Origin: Lachnospiraceae bacterium
GTDB lineage: Bacteria > Bacillota_A > Clostridia > Lachnospirales > Lachnospiraceae
Assembly (NCBI GenBank): GCA_004556565.1
Contig: SFGN01000015.1
Span: 1-64,000, forward strand
DNA: 64,000 nucleotides
Reading direction: 5' to 3'
Shown one piece after another: positions 8,368 to 17,912 of this stretch; positions within the stretch are counted from its first letter, which is position 1; every line of letters begins with the position of its first letter. Both the position numbers and the translations under genes were made by a program. The notes under the pieces are model-generated. The model ran no database searches, was not told the origin of the DNA, and saw only the letters and a list, made by a program, of their open reading frames with translations.

Positions 8368-11300
8368 TTACCTGTCCACTTCTGTATAACGGCTGATTAT
8401 AGTTGCTGCTTCTGCCCTGCATGTACTTGCCTGCGGATCAAGAATCTTCGCGCCTTCTTCACCTTTACCACTGATGATTCCTTCTGCCACACACCATTGA
8501 ACGGCGTCTGTTGCAAATACCTGTACATTTTTACCATCCGGAAAGCCACTCAGATCTTCACGTTTTTTTGTGTCAAGTTTTTTATAATTCGCATAACGGA
8601 ACATCATGGCCGCCATCTGTTCACGGGTGATCGGATCATTTGGTCCGAACAGACCCGTATCGGTATATCCGGTTACAATTCCATTTTCCGCTGCCCAGAT
8701 AACCGCGTCACTGTAGAAGTTTCCCTCCTTGACATCCGGGAATGTATCCTTGTATGTTACTTCCGGCTTACTATCCATACGATACAAAATTACTGCAAAC
8801 TGTGCCCTTACGATATTGTTGTTTGGTGCAAAAATGGTTTCTTCCAGACCGGTCATAAGTTCTTTTACATATACATCGTATACATAGTCATAGAACCAGT
8901 CATCTTCGCTGACATCCTTATACGGAAGTTCTTCCGGAAGCGGAAGTTCATTCTTCTCCAGTCCGGCGATTGCATTCCGGAGGCTTCTTACAGCGTTATC
9001 AATATCTGTCTGTGTCGCTTCACTGTCATCATAAACTTCCTGTGCCTGTTCAATAGCATTATTCAATACCTCTATTGATTCTGCCGTGTACAGTGCTGAA
9101 TCAATCTCTTCAGCCTCATCCATTATTATTTTCAAAGCTTCCTTATCTGTCCGGGTCACTTCCAGATATACGATTGCTTCTGAAATCGCCCATACCGCGG
9201 CATCCACATCTCTTTGAACCACATTAGCATCTCCCGCGATTTCCCGGCCTTTTTCAATTGCAGAAAGATAGCTGTTATAAGACTCTTCGCTGTACTTATC
9301 GTTATTGTCATTTTCAATAATGTTTTCCAAGTACTGATTCAGCCTGTCTTTATTGACTATCGACGCCAGCTGCCGAATTGCCGTTCTTATGTTTTCGACC
9401 TGGGCATCCACTTCACTCTGTTTCGCATCAGGATTATTAAATACTTCTTCTGCCGCAGTTCTGGCAGTTTCGTAGGCTTGGTAACTCTGTTCCGTATACA
9501 GGGAGCTGTCAATCACCTTGTTTAATTCACCCTCCAGGACTTTTTTATCTACTGATAAGCCGTCATTTAAACAGATCTCATTCATACGCCACCATGCATC
9601 TTCATTATCCGCTGTTGCAATGACACGGATTGCCATAACTTCTTTGGCCGCCTCAAGGGTGATTGTCTGGTCCTGTGTCTCTTCCAATGTTGAAACAGCC
9701 GCAAAACTTACGCCATCTGATGAAACCTGTAATTCACCATATTTCAGAATGTCGCGGTCAGCCACAAGTCTTACCTTCTCCAGCGAAAACGGTTCCCGGA
9801 AGGAAATCAGCAGATAATCGCCGTTTTTCTGATAGCCGTTTTTCCAGAACGTCGTACCGGTATCACCATCCAAAACAAGCTCCGGGTTATTATTATTATA
9901 AATCGCACAATTACTTGTTACCGTTGCAAATTCTTTTATCTGCAATGATAATTTCGCTGCTTTAATAGCTTCTGCGGCAGAATCAACAACCTCCTGGCTG
10001 CTTTGTACATCCGCATAGACATTTTGTCCCATTAAAAGAGCACTTGAATATCTGGCCGCCGAATCCTGACTATATATTGACAGATCGATATTTTCATTTA
10101 TCAGCTTTTTCAATTCGTCTTTGTCGGATTCAACAGCTTCCGTATTTCCCTCATTCAAATCTTTTAATTGCTGACGGATCAGCTTCATGACTGTTGCGAT
10201 ACCGCTGTAATCCTCATTTTCCAGCATAACTTTTAATTCATTAAGCCTTTCTCTTAATGCTTTCAAAAAGGCTGCGTTGTTTTCTGTTTCACTTACGCTT
10301 TCCAGAACAGCTTCTGTTTCTTTCATCAACTGGTCTACTTCATTTAAAGTAATACCGTAAACCTCAAACTCACTGAAATTGCCGGAATAATAACTGCCCC
10401 ATGCCGGAAACCGCTGCAGCTGCTGGTACTTTACATATCTTGCTTTGACAGGCTCATCCGGCTCAAATATTTCATCTATTCTGGTCTGCCCTTGTAATCC
10501 GGTGCGTGTCATAACTGTATCCCAGTTTTCGGCATCATTTGATATCTGCAGCTCATAACCCAGAGGTGTTTCATTAAACCGGATAACGGTTTTATTAATG
10601 ATGTACTCCTCACCTAAATCCACATACAGCCATGCATCATCGCTCTGATTCAATGAAATTCGGGTACCGGTTGAACCATCTACCGCATTCTGTGGTTCAA
10701 ACTGAGGATATTTTAAACTTCCGTTATCAAGATATCCGCCTTCAACACCGCTGACCGTAACCTGTTTGTTCAAAGCAATATTATCCGCACCCTGAACGAT
10801 CTCGGCTGAAACCTTGTTTGAAATTTTCATTGATTTCAGGCTGCCGCGGATACCCGATCCAACTTCCTCTGTCGGCAGTACAAAAGTACTGCTTTCTTCT
10901 CTGGATGAATTTGCCACGTTATAATACTCACCGTCAGCAACTTCCGCACCATTCACATAGAGGCGGAGTTCTCCGTCAATATCCGGAGTATTACAGGTAA
11001 GCGCGAAACGGTTCATAACATTTTCCGTGATATCATAATCAAACAGATAAGTATATCCTTTTCTTTCATATCCGATTTTTCCTGTACCGTCATAGTTGTA
11101 ATACATTGTGCCGTCTTTTCCGGTAAACAGCACTGCATTTTCACCGGTCGCGCTCGAAATGTTCATTTCAAATTCAACCGTATATGGGTATCCCACTGAA
11201 TCAAACGGCAGGCTTATATACCCTTTTCCATTTAACACTAACATGCCGTTATCCGCTTTTAAGCCGGTTACAAAAGCATCATATCCGTTGCCTGATTTAT

Positions 11301-13236
11301 CTTCAACAATACTGCCTTCCAGTGTCCCGAAATCATAGTCAACAATTATTTCGGACTCTGATTCCACCTGTCTGTCCGGATTGACTCCCGGTGCCTTGTC
11401 CCCCAGGATTGCCACTCTCTTCATAAAATCATCTGCACTGTTCTGAACTTCGGTTTTCTCACCATACCAGTTCTTTTCTGCCATCAACATAATCTGATCG
11501 CGATGCCTGTCAAATACGTCAAACTCAGAGCAGCCAAGTTTTATGTCATACCACAAAGCTGCTTCTGATCCAAGCATCAACGGATGCCCCGGCTTCACAT
11601 GAGAACCGCCCGGAACAATGCCTGCCTCCCAACTGTCATACAGACTGCGGATATTTATATAATCATTATAATAGCCCGCTTCCGGTACGGAATACAGTTT
11701 CCCGTCATTGTTATTAATCATCGGATATTCACCGTCCAGCATTACCTGTAAATCAGCGAAACCACTTGCCCAGTAATGAAAAACCGCTTCATTTGTTACA
11801 GGCGTTGTTCCTCCATATCTTTGCCCTTCAACATTCAGACCTGACCATAATCTCGTCTCGCATCCTTTTGAATTGACATACTTTATCATTTCATCCATAT
11901 AGGCACGCATCTCTTCGTTATGCCCGTCCGCATACTCATCCGTACCGATATTGAATTTGCTATTCTGAAATACCGGATCTTCTCCGTCCAAAAATTCATC
12001 AAATAATGATTTCATAAAATTAACAGCATCATCATTGTTCAGATCAATATGATAGCCATCCAGCATTAAATCCGGATCATACAGAGCTACAAATCCGGCA
12101 TGTGCAGGTGTGTCTATTTCTGTGACAACATCGATGCCTAATTTCTTCACGTTTTTCTGATATGCCTTGTAGTCTTCCTGTGAATAAATTTCATCCGGAT
12201 TCAGACTTGAATTGATTGCCGGATATTTCTTGCTTTCCACACGGAATGCAGTCGATTGTTCCCCTCCGTTATCATTGATATGGATATGGATTTCATTTTG
12301 TTTATAGAAAGCCGCATATTTTGTAACCTCTTCCAGATAGTCCAGAGGCATGTAAAAACGTGCCACATCCAGCATAGTCGATCTTACTTTATACTGCGGG
12401 TAATCCCTCATCAGGCCTTTTGGCATGGAATTATCATCTGTCTGCATCATGATCTGTGTCATTGTAGCGCCTGCATAGACAATTCCCGTATAAGATGTCG
12501 CTTTAACCGTTGTGATATCATCGATATCGATAGTATATCCTTCTTCACCGACAGATAACGTATCATCAAACTTTAAAGCAATGTCGCCTGCCTGTGCGGA
12601 ACCGATCTTGATATCAACTTCCGCACCTGTCATTTCTTCAATATAATATTCAACAACAGATGCCGCATCTCTTAATTCCTCGTCCGCAATCACCAGATTA
12701 CCGCCAAATACAAATTTTCCGTCATTTCCTTTCCATTCACGTATAGCCGGCATGACACTTGGACGGTTGAGCAGATTGCTGCCTTCTGCATATGCTCCAC
12801 TCACCTTAACATACACAGGATCATCCATGTGCAGCTCTTCTCCCGTCGTCTTGCTTACAACTTTGTAATAAAGATAGACGTTCATATCCTCCAAAGGCTG
12901 TGTCACGATTCCGTCCATTCCGATGACCGCCTCATTGCTCGTCCCATATAAGGAAATTTCATAATTTTCATCGCCTGTTGTCGGAAGCACAATGGATTTA
13001 CCATCGTCAGACAATGTGGGAATCCCTTCCCTGACACGATTATAGATTTCTAACAAAGCCGCATCTTCCGTCGTCCTCTCCTGCTCAATGGACGAAGAAT
13101 CATCTGTCAGTTTTTCAATCGTCAGGGGCTGCTTTTCTTCCTCCTGTGCAGAAGCCCTTAACGGCACAAGGTTTACTGATGAAATCACCATCATTACAGC
13201 CAGTGCCAACGTTAATATTCTTTTCATTTTCTTCAT
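8368..13236 (-). CDS. SLH-anchored GH20 beta-N-acetylhexosaminidase
   Basis: 1622 residues, exported and cell-wall bound. Order of parts: signal peptide (1-30, ending in ASA), a GH20b-like N-domain (about 165-275), the GH20 catalytic barrel (about 280-600) with HIHINDNGG and the Asp-Glu pair in NIGTDEYAD near residue 430, and a LamG-like domain (640-790). These are followed by an F5/8-type-C carbohydrate-binding domain (about 800-960), a second one (about 1070-1190), several FIVAR-like three-helix repeats (LNKVIDSSLYTEQSYQAY and similar) and three C-terminal SLH modules (about 1435-1622). GH20 enzymes cleave terminal beta-GlcNAc or GalNAc by substrate-assisted catalysis; lacto-N-biosidases belong to the same family. 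A related protein lies at 47.1-52.1 kb, so the host probably forages mucin or milk-type glycans. Exact specificity cannot be read from the sequence. Confidence 0.92.
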   Translation of the reverse strand: MKKMKRILTLALAVMMVISSVNLVPLRASAQEEEKQPLTIEKLTDDSSSIEQERTTEDAALLEIYNRVREGIPTLSDDGKSIVLPTTGDENYEISLYGTSNEAVIGMDGIVTQPLEDMNVYLYYKVVSKTTGEELHMDDPVYVKVSGAYAEGSNLLNRPSVMPAIREWKGNDGKFVFGGNLVIADEELRDAASVVEYYIEEMTGAEVDIKIGSAQAGDIALKFDDTLSVGEEGYTIDIDDITTVKATSYTGIVYAGATMTQIMMQTDDNSMPKGLMRDYPQYKVRSTMLDVARFYMPLDYLEEVTKYAAFYKQNEIHIHINDNGGEQSTAFRVESKKYPAINSSLNPDEIYSQEDYKAYQKNVKKLGIDVVTEIDTPAHAGFVALYDPDLMLDGYHIDLNNDDAVNFMKSLFDEFLDGEDPVFQNSKFNIGTDEYADGHNEEMRAYMDEMIKYVNSKGCETRLWSGLNVEGQRYGGTTPVTNEAVFHYWASGFADLQVMLDGEYPMINNNDGKLYSVPEAGYYNDYINIRSLYDSWEAGIVPGGSHVKPGHPLMLGSEAALWYDIKLGCSEFDVFDRHRDQIMLMAEKNWYGEKTEVQNSADDFMKRVAILGDKAPGVNPDRQVESESEIIVDYDFGTLEGSIVEDKSGNGYDAFVTGLKADNGMLVLNGKGYISLPFDSVGYPYTVEFEMNISSATGENAVLFTGKDGTMYYNYDGTGKIGYERKGYTYLFDYDITENVMNRFALTCNTPDIDGELRLYVNGAEVADGEYYNVANSSREESSTFVLPTEEVGSGIRGSLKSMKISNKVSAEIVQGADNIALNKQVTVSGVEGGYLDNGSLKYPQFEPQNAVDGSTGTRISLNQSDDAWLYVDLGEEYIINKTVIRFNETPLGYELQISNDAENWDTVMTRTGLQGQTRIDEIFEPDEPVKARYVKYQQLQRFPAWGSYYSGNFSEFEVYGITLNEVDQLMKETEAVLESVSETENNAAFLKALRERLNELKVMLENEDYSGIATVMKLIRQQLKDLNEGNTEAVESDKDELKKLINENIDLSIYSQDSAARYSSALLMGQNVYADVQSSQEVVDSAAEAIKAAKLSLQIKEFATVTSNCAIYNNNNPELVLDGDTGTTFWKNGYQKNGDYLLISFREPFSLEKVRLVADRDILKYGELQVSSDGVSFAAVSTLEETQDQTITLEAAKEVMAIRVIATADNEDAWWRMNEICLNDGLSVDKKVLEGELNKVIDSSLYTEQSYQAYETARTAAEEVFNNPDAKQSEVDAQVENIRTAIRQLASIVNKDRLNQYLENIIENDNNDKYSEESYNSYLSAIEKGREIAGDANVVQRDVDAAVWAISEAIVYLEVTRTDKEALKIIMDEAEEIDSALYTAESIEVLNNAIEQAQEVYDDSEATQTDIDNAVRSLRNAIAGLEKNELPLPEELPYKDVSEDDWFYDYVYDVYVKELMTGLEETIFAPNNNIVRAQFAVILYRMDSKPEVTYKDTFPDVKEGNFYSDAVIWAAENGIVTGYTDTGLFGPNDPITREQMAAMMFRYANYKKLDTKKREDLSGFPDGKNVQVFATDAVQWCVAEGIISGKGEEGAKILDPQASTCRAEAATIISRYTEVDR

Positions 13237-13452
13237 ATTTTCCCTCTCCAGTCTTCATTTCATGTAAATTATTTTCCATACTGTCTGTACGGAAAAGGGG
13301 TTTGTTTCTTCTGCTTCGTATTTTTGATGCTTCGTATTTCCTCTATATTTTACATTTCTTCTTTTTTTCTCACCTCTTCCCCTTACTTCACACGTTCAAA
13401 GATCAAAACTATACTTAACACTCCCACAACTTTTTCTTTAAACGCAAGAAGA

Positions 13453-13476
13453 GCAAAATCAAAATTTTGATTTTGC
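13453..13476. repeat. Perfect 24-bp palindrome in a gene-free stretch
   Basis: The half-site GCAAAATCAAAA is followed by its exact complement. It lies in the otherwise featureless AT-rich gap 13237-13741, which should contain the promoters of the GH20 gene (leftward) and of the gene at 13742 (rightward). TTTTAACAGTTAC at 13480-13492 resembles the ends of the repeat at 8.1 kb. Possible operator or terminator; nothing else is recognisable here. Confidence 0.4.
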
Positions 13477-13741
13477 CTGTTTTAACAGTTACAGATCCAT
13501 TACATTAGGTAAATTTTATCACTTTTCAAAAAATTCATCAATTATGCATGAACAGAAAATATTCTTTTTTAAATATACTCTAAAATCCCCTTTACATTTT
13601 ATTATTCACCGTTTATAATGATCATATCCATTTTTATTCCGTTATATATTCTTTTTATTTCAAGTCAAGCATAGATAAACCTAATTTTCTTTTTTTATTG
13701 CATTATCCAAACAATTTATATTATACTGAAAGGAGAACTGA

Positions 13742-14728
13742 ATGGAAAATACCACTTTACAATGGCATCCTGCCTTTGCCGCCGCGCTACGGATTGAACT
13801 GGCAGAGCAGCTTGAAATGCTGGAAATTGAGGATGAGCATATTCTGGGGCACAAACCTTTACAGATTGACGCCATTGTCGTAAAGAAACACAAGAATGTC
13901 CATATCAATAATAAAATCGGACATATTTTTAAGAAACATAATATCATTGAATACAAATCACCGGATGACTATTTGAGCATCAACGATTTTTACAAAGTGT
14001 ACGGATATACCTGTTTTTACCAGTCTGATACTTCATCCGTGCTGGAGATACCGCCGACAGAATTAACTCTCTCTTTTGTCTGTTACCACTACCCAAGAGA
14101 AATGATCCGGCATCTGGAAGAGACACGTAAACTGACGATTTTGAAATATTCAGAAGGGATCTTCTATCTGAAGGGAGACTTCTTTCCCATCCAGATTATT
14201 TTAGCTGACCGGCTTCCATCGGAAGAAAACTTCTGGCTGAGTCACCTGAGAAACAACCTGCAGACCGGAACGGAAATTGGGGATTTGATGAAACAGTACA
14301 ATCAGAATAGATACTCGAAGTGGCATCAGGATGTGATGAATGTTATCGTACACGCCAACAAGTCTAAAATAATGGAGGAAAAGAAGATGTGTGAAGCGTT
14401 AAGAGAAATATTTGCAGAGGAATTGGAGGAATCAAAAGAACAAGGCAGAGAAATCGGAAAGGAAATCGGCAAGGAAATCGGCAAGGAAATCGGCAAAGAA
14501 ATCGGAAAGGAAATCGGCAAAGAAATCGGCAAAGAAATCGGAAGGAACAGACAGCTGATCGAGCAGATATGTAAAAAACTCCGCAAACAAAAGACCTTAA
14601 CCCAGATTGCCGATGAAGTGGAAGAATCCCCCGAAACGATTGCTCCTATCATAATAGCCGCCGCTGAATTTGCCCCGGAATATGATGCCGAAAAAATCTT
14701 TGAGCATATCTATGGAGAAATGCTTTGA
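13742..14728 (+). CDS. PD-(D/E)XK-type nuclease-like protein with EIGK repeat
   Basis: 328 residues. The N-terminal 130 residues contain LQIDAIVVKK and, 30 residues later, IIEYKSPDD. This is the D...ExK pattern of the PD-(D/E)XK nuclease fold seen in Rpn/transposase-like proteins that are very abundant in Lachnospiraceae. The middle is predicted helical. Residues about 237-268 are eight tandem copies of a tetrapeptide (EIGK, the last EIGR). The C-terminal 60 residues look like a short helix-turn-helix (LTQIADEVEESPETI). The ribosome binding site GAAAGGAG is well placed. It stands alone between divergent neighbours, with a strong terminator behind. Target and role are unknown; the nuclease call is fold-level inference. 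Confidence 0.65.
   Translation: MENTTLQWHPAFAAALRIELAEQLEMLEIEDEHILGHKPLQIDAIVVKKHKNVHINNKIGHIFKKHNIIEYKSPDDYLSINDFYKVYGYTCFYQSDTSSVLEIPPTELTLSFVCYHYPREMIRHLEETRKLTILKYSEGIFYLKGDFFPIQIILADRLPSEENFWLSHLRNNLQTGTEIGDLMKQYNQNRYSKWHQDVMNVIVHANKSKIMEEKKMCEALREIFAEELEESKEQGREIGKEIGKEIGKEIGKEIGKEIGKEIGKEIGRNRQLIEQICKKLRKQKTLTQIADEVEESPETIAPIIIAAAEFAPEYDAEKIFEHIYGEML
14450..14545 (+). repeat. Tandem 12-bp coding repeat (8 units)
   Basis: Eight units of GAAATCGG(A/C)AA(A/G), in frame, encode the EIGK tract. The third-position differences between units are small, which points to recent slippage expansion. Changes in unit number keep the reading frame. Confidence 0.9.
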
Positions 14729-14750
14729 AATCACATATTAAAATCAAAAA

Positions 14751-14808
14751 ACATCCCCGACAGAATCATCAGCATTTTATAAACACTGATTTTATCGGGG
14801 ATGTTTTT
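14751..14808 (+). terminator. Strong terminator after the PD-(D/E)XK gene
   Basis: ACATCCCCGA (14751-14760) pairs with TCGGGGATGT (14795-14804), and the loop can pair further (ATCAG/CTGAT). A T-run follows. A-rich sequence on the other side means it could also act on leftward transcripts from the alcohol dehydrogenase gene. Confidence 0.88.
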
Positions 14809-14862
14809 ATTGCTAGTATGATGCACCCTAAATACCTTATTGTTTCGGTGAGGATGCTTTAC

Positions 14863-15873
14863 TCAAAACTTAATTGTCACATTGAGGGCTTTGTCCGGGT
14901 CTGAAGCTGTCCGGATTGCCTCGGAAATCTGTTCCAGAGGGAATTCCTGTGTAATGATAGCTTCCAGATCCCATTTTCCTCCTGCCATGATTTCCATGAC
15001 ATCCCGCACATCCTCCGGAAAATAACCGCCGGAGCCAATGATACTTTTCTGTGCGTAAGTCATATGAAGAAGATCAAGCCGGCGCGGTTTATTATTCACG
15101 GCCACGGCCACAAAGCGGCTGATGATTTTTCCGTACTGCATGAAGGAATCTAAAATACTTTCCGCACCTGCCGCATCGATCCAGCAATCAATATCCGGGG
15201 CTGTTCCGTTTAAAGATGGGGCTGTTCCGAAATAATCCACAGCTTTTTCTACAAAATTTTCCTTTTCTGTATTGCAGACAGAGAACCCCAGTTTTTGTGC
15301 GATTCCCAAGCGATAATCAGACACATCGCAGACCATGACTCTATCCATCCCGAAGTATTTCAATGCCACGGACGCCGCCAGACCGATTGTCCCGCATCCG
15401 AACACAACTGCATTTTCTCCCTCTTTCGGCTGACCCCGGCGGGCGGCACGGCAGCCTACCGTGAACGGCTCAATCAGGCATGCAAGCCTGTCTGAAATTT
15501 CCTCCGGCACAGCATACAGAGAGTGATCACGCTTTGCTTTCGGAACCAGAATATATTCCGAAAAACCTCCGATCGTGCCGGCACGTCCGGTATCATTTTT
15601 GGTAAAAAGGGGATAGGGATAAACCCGCTCACCGACTTTGAATTCCGCAACATTCTTTCCGACTTCTACAACGCGGGATATCGTTTCATGGCCAAACTCT
15701 CCGCCCACATTGACTTTGTGTCCTGTATTGGGACCTTTTGTATAAACGGCTACATCGGTTCCGCAGATACTGGAATAAATATTTTTGATAACCACATCAT
15801 TATCGCCGCAGACAGGATTCGGCAGTTCCCGAACCTCAACATTTTCCTGCCCCAGATAAATCGCTGCTTTCAT
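14863..15873 (-). CDS. Zinc-dependent alcohol/polyol dehydrogenase (MDR family)
   Basis: 336-residue cytoplasmic oxidoreductase. The catalytic zinc site is visible: Cys in SSICGTD (about residue 37), His-Glu in EFGHET (about 62-63) and Glu in LIEPF. The NAD(P) Rossmann fold has GCGTIGLAAS near 158-167. The four-Cys structural zinc loop of classical alcohol dehydrogenases is absent, which is seen in part of the sorbitol/idonate/threonine dehydrogenase branch. It probably oxidises a sugar alcohol, aldonate or amino alcohol; the substrate cannot be told. A good TCAGGAGG site precedes the start. It is separated from the M48 gene upstream by only 70 bases and points the same way, so co-transcription is possible. 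Confidence 0.88.
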   Translation of the reverse strand: MKAAIYLGQENVEVRELPNPVCGDNDVVIKNIYSSICGTDVAVYTKGPNTGHKVNVGGEFGHETISRVVEVGKNVAEFKVGERVYPYPLFTKNDTGRAGTIGGFSEYILVPKAKRDHSLYAVPEEISDRLACLIEPFTVGCRAARRGQPKEGENAVVFGCGTIGLAASVALKYFGMDRVMVCDVSDYRLGIAQKLGFSVCNTEKENFVEKAVDYFGTAPSLNGTAPDIDCWIDAAGAESILDSFMQYGKIISRFVAVAVNNKPRRLDLLHMTYAQKSIIGSGGYFPEDVRDVMEIMAGGKWDLEAIITQEFPLEQISEAIRTASDPDKALNVTIKF

Positions 15874-15944
15874 GCTGCTAAACCTCCTGAATTTATAGTT
15901 TCTTTAATCATAATTGCAAATCTGCAGCAAGCGCTCTGTTTTTC

Positions 15945-17147
15945 CTACAACATCCCGCACTGATTGTACTGTACGCCCGCCTGGCGAAGTTTCAGAATTC
16001 TTGCATCCTTGCCCGGATGGCTGCTTGCTAAATTTGCAAATAATCCTTTCATCTGTTTTTGATTTCCGCAAATCATATCGAGAAGCGAACAAAGATATGT
16101 TCCATAGCCCAGCTCTGCCGAAAAATGATCTGCCTCAAACTCTTTATCGCGGCTGGATTTCATAACGAGCAGTACACCCAGCTTCGTCCAGAGCCACATT
16201 GCTCCCATCACCATTATGTCAAACATGAACTTTGACAGAGATGTCATCAGGCTGCCTATCAGCCCTTCCTCACCTCCCATAAAAGCACAGGCAACGTGTG
16301 CCATAATTTCACCTATTCCGACAAGTACCCTGATAATCATAACCATGGCGGAGATGATCATATTCCCGACCGAAACAACAAGAATCAGATCCGTATCATG
16401 ATGTGATAAATGACCGAACTCATGTCCCAAAGTCGCTTTGATTTCATTATCCGGCAGTTTTGCAAGCCCTGCTGTCACGCATACAGTTTTCCGTCCTGTC
16501 GCAAATGCATTTGGTACTTCTTCATCACATATGTATAATTTAATATCCAGCGGAAGTGACGGGTCTTTCTTCCTTGCCCTGTCATAAACTTCCTGGAACA
16601 GGCGCAGCAGCCGTTCCGCCTCCGCTTCATTCTGGATTTCTTTACATTTTGTCTGCTTCCGAAGCAGCCACTCACCGGCCGGGGAAAGAGCAATTGTCAG
16701 AGAAATAAGGTAAAGTGCAATACCGGCAAGCAATCCCTGCCATGCTGCCAGTCCCGTAAACAAGATTACAATTCCGCCGATAATAAAAACATTTAAAATA
16801 AGATAAATGAAAACCGGAATATTTGATTGCCTTGTTACACTTTTGAAAAATTCCAGCAGATAAAAACTGCCTGTCGACGGTGTGCCCTGTTTCTGTGCAT
16901 TCCGTTCAACGTCTTGCTGCATCTGTGCTCCGATCTGTGCATCCTGCGCTGTTATCTGCGTCCCCTTCACTCCGGCCTGTACTTGTATTCCCTGTGCTCC
17001 GGTCTGTGTCTGAATTTTCGGTTTCCTTGCTTTGTTCTGTGCATCTTGTGTCGTCATCTGCATTGCTCCCAGCGATTTGCCGCAGTGACGACAGAATTTT
17101 GCTCCTTCTTCAACCTGTTTCCCACAATATCTGCAAAATTTACTCAC
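15945..17147 (-). CDS. Zinc-ribbon M48 (HtpX-like) membrane metalloprotease
   Basis: I start it at a GTG (17147), preceded by GAGGAGG at ideal spacing, giving 400 residues. The N-terminus is a zinc ribbon (CRYCGKQVEEGAKFCRHCG), followed by a Gln-rich linker of imperfect repeats (about 35-85). Two transmembrane segments lie near 115-165, and the M48 peptidase core follows with ATLGHEFGHLSHH (HExxH) and the downstream zinc ligand in EADHFSAELG. Further hydrophobic stretches surround the core. HtpX-type proteases degrade membrane proteins from the cytoplasmic side. Zinc ribbons fused to M48 proteases are unusual, but the same ribbon type recurs in at least three genes nearby, suggesting one system. 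Last gene of the leftward block. Confidence 0.88.
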   Translation of the reverse strand: MSKFCRYCGKQVEEGAKFCRHCGKSLGAMQMTTQDAQNKARKPKIQTQTGAQGIQVQAGVKGTQITAQDAQIGAQMQQDVERNAQKQGTPSTGSFYLLEFFKSVTRQSNIPVFIYLILNVFIIGGIVILFTGLAAWQGLLAGIALYLISLTIALSPAGEWLLRKQTKCKEIQNEAEAERLLRLFQEVYDRARKKDPSLPLDIKLYICDEEVPNAFATGRKTVCVTAGLAKLPDNEIKATLGHEFGHLSHHDTDLILVVSVGNMIISAMVMIIRVLVGIGEIMAHVACAFMGGEEGLIGSLMTSLSKFMFDIMVMGAMWLWTKLGVLLVMKSSRDKEFEADHFSAELGYGTYLCSLLDMICGNQKQMKGLFANLASSHPGKDARILKLRQAGVQYNQCGML

Positions 17148-17242
17148 AACACCCTCCTCATATGCTTCGCTTTCTACATTTCCAAAACGTTTTCTCACGA
17201 GGCTTCATATAAATAATCCGCCCCGGCTGCCCAATTTTTTAT

Positions 17243-17737
17243 TTAAACTTTGATCACTGACACTCTGCCGTCAGCACTGACCGCCCTGCAGCAGTCGACA
17301 TAGACCTCAATAAAATCATATCCGCCCCTCATAGCGAGTGAACGTGCTTTTTCCAATCCTCCCGGAAGTGCCTGCCCTGCCTTATAATGTTCAATAATCT
17401 GTCCTGTCATATCCAGAGTATGAACCTCATACGGCCTGCCGAGATAGCATATAGAAACATATCCCAAAAGCAGTCCTGAAAGCTCCACTTCAGGAAACTC
17501 GTTTTTGATAATGTCAATAATTTCGTTTACTTTCTGAGCATTATGAACATGTCCTCCGGCATCCAGCCTGTGCATTGCCTCCATATATGCTTTCGATCTG
17601 GGCTGCCTGAGCAATCGGTCAATTTTCATTTTTTCCGTCTGGTTCAAAACCTGTTTCTCCCGTGTCTGAGGCCTGGTATTTAACGTAACCTGGGTGTCCG
17701 TCTTCGTCTGCTGTGGTCTAAAAATCGGTCTTGGCAT
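17243..17737 (-). CDS. Conserved-looking hypothetical protein, 164 residues
   Basis: No family recognised. The first 45 residues are polar and Thr/Gln-rich (probably disordered); the remainder is a compact alpha/beta sequence with no membrane segment or Cys motif. An AAGGAGG site lies just before the ATG. It sits between the AAA ATPase and the M48 protease in the same direction, so it is likely a small soluble partner of that machinery. Confidence 0.7.
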   Translation of the reverse strand: MPRPIFRPQQTKTDTQVTLNTRPQTREKQVLNQTEKMKIDRLLRQPRSKAYMEAMHRLDAGGHVHNAQKVNEIIDIIKNEFPEVELSGLLLGYVSICYLGRPYEVHTLDMTGQIIEHYKAGQALPGGLEKARSLAMRGGYDFIEVYVDCCRAVSADGRVSVIKV

Positions 17738-17814
17738 GATTATGTCCTCCTTATTAACATCCGTCTTTTGCGTATTTCCTTTTATATATACAGCTGTCTT
17801 TTGTTCATTTCTCT

Positions 17815-17883
17815 TTATACATCACACCATCCAGACAATATCCTGCCTGATGATACTTCCGAGCTGCTGTCATCTCCGCCCAT
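17815..17883 (-). CDS. Possible 22-residue peptide
   Basis: A short frame, MGGDDSSSEV..., follows a well-formed GGGAAGGAG ribosome binding site, 30 bases after the AAA ATPase stop. It has no recognisable family and may be the remnant of a longer gene. Listed because the translation signal is better than expected by chance. Confidence 0.25.
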   Translation of the reverse strand: MGGDDSSSEVSSGRILSGWCDV

Positions 17884-17912
17884 AATACTCCTTCCCCTCT
17901 TTTCTCATTAAG

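Noticed and set aside
8314..9078. 254-residue frame on the plus strand
   Set aside because: It is antisense to the SLH modules of the GH20 gene, without a supported start or domain.
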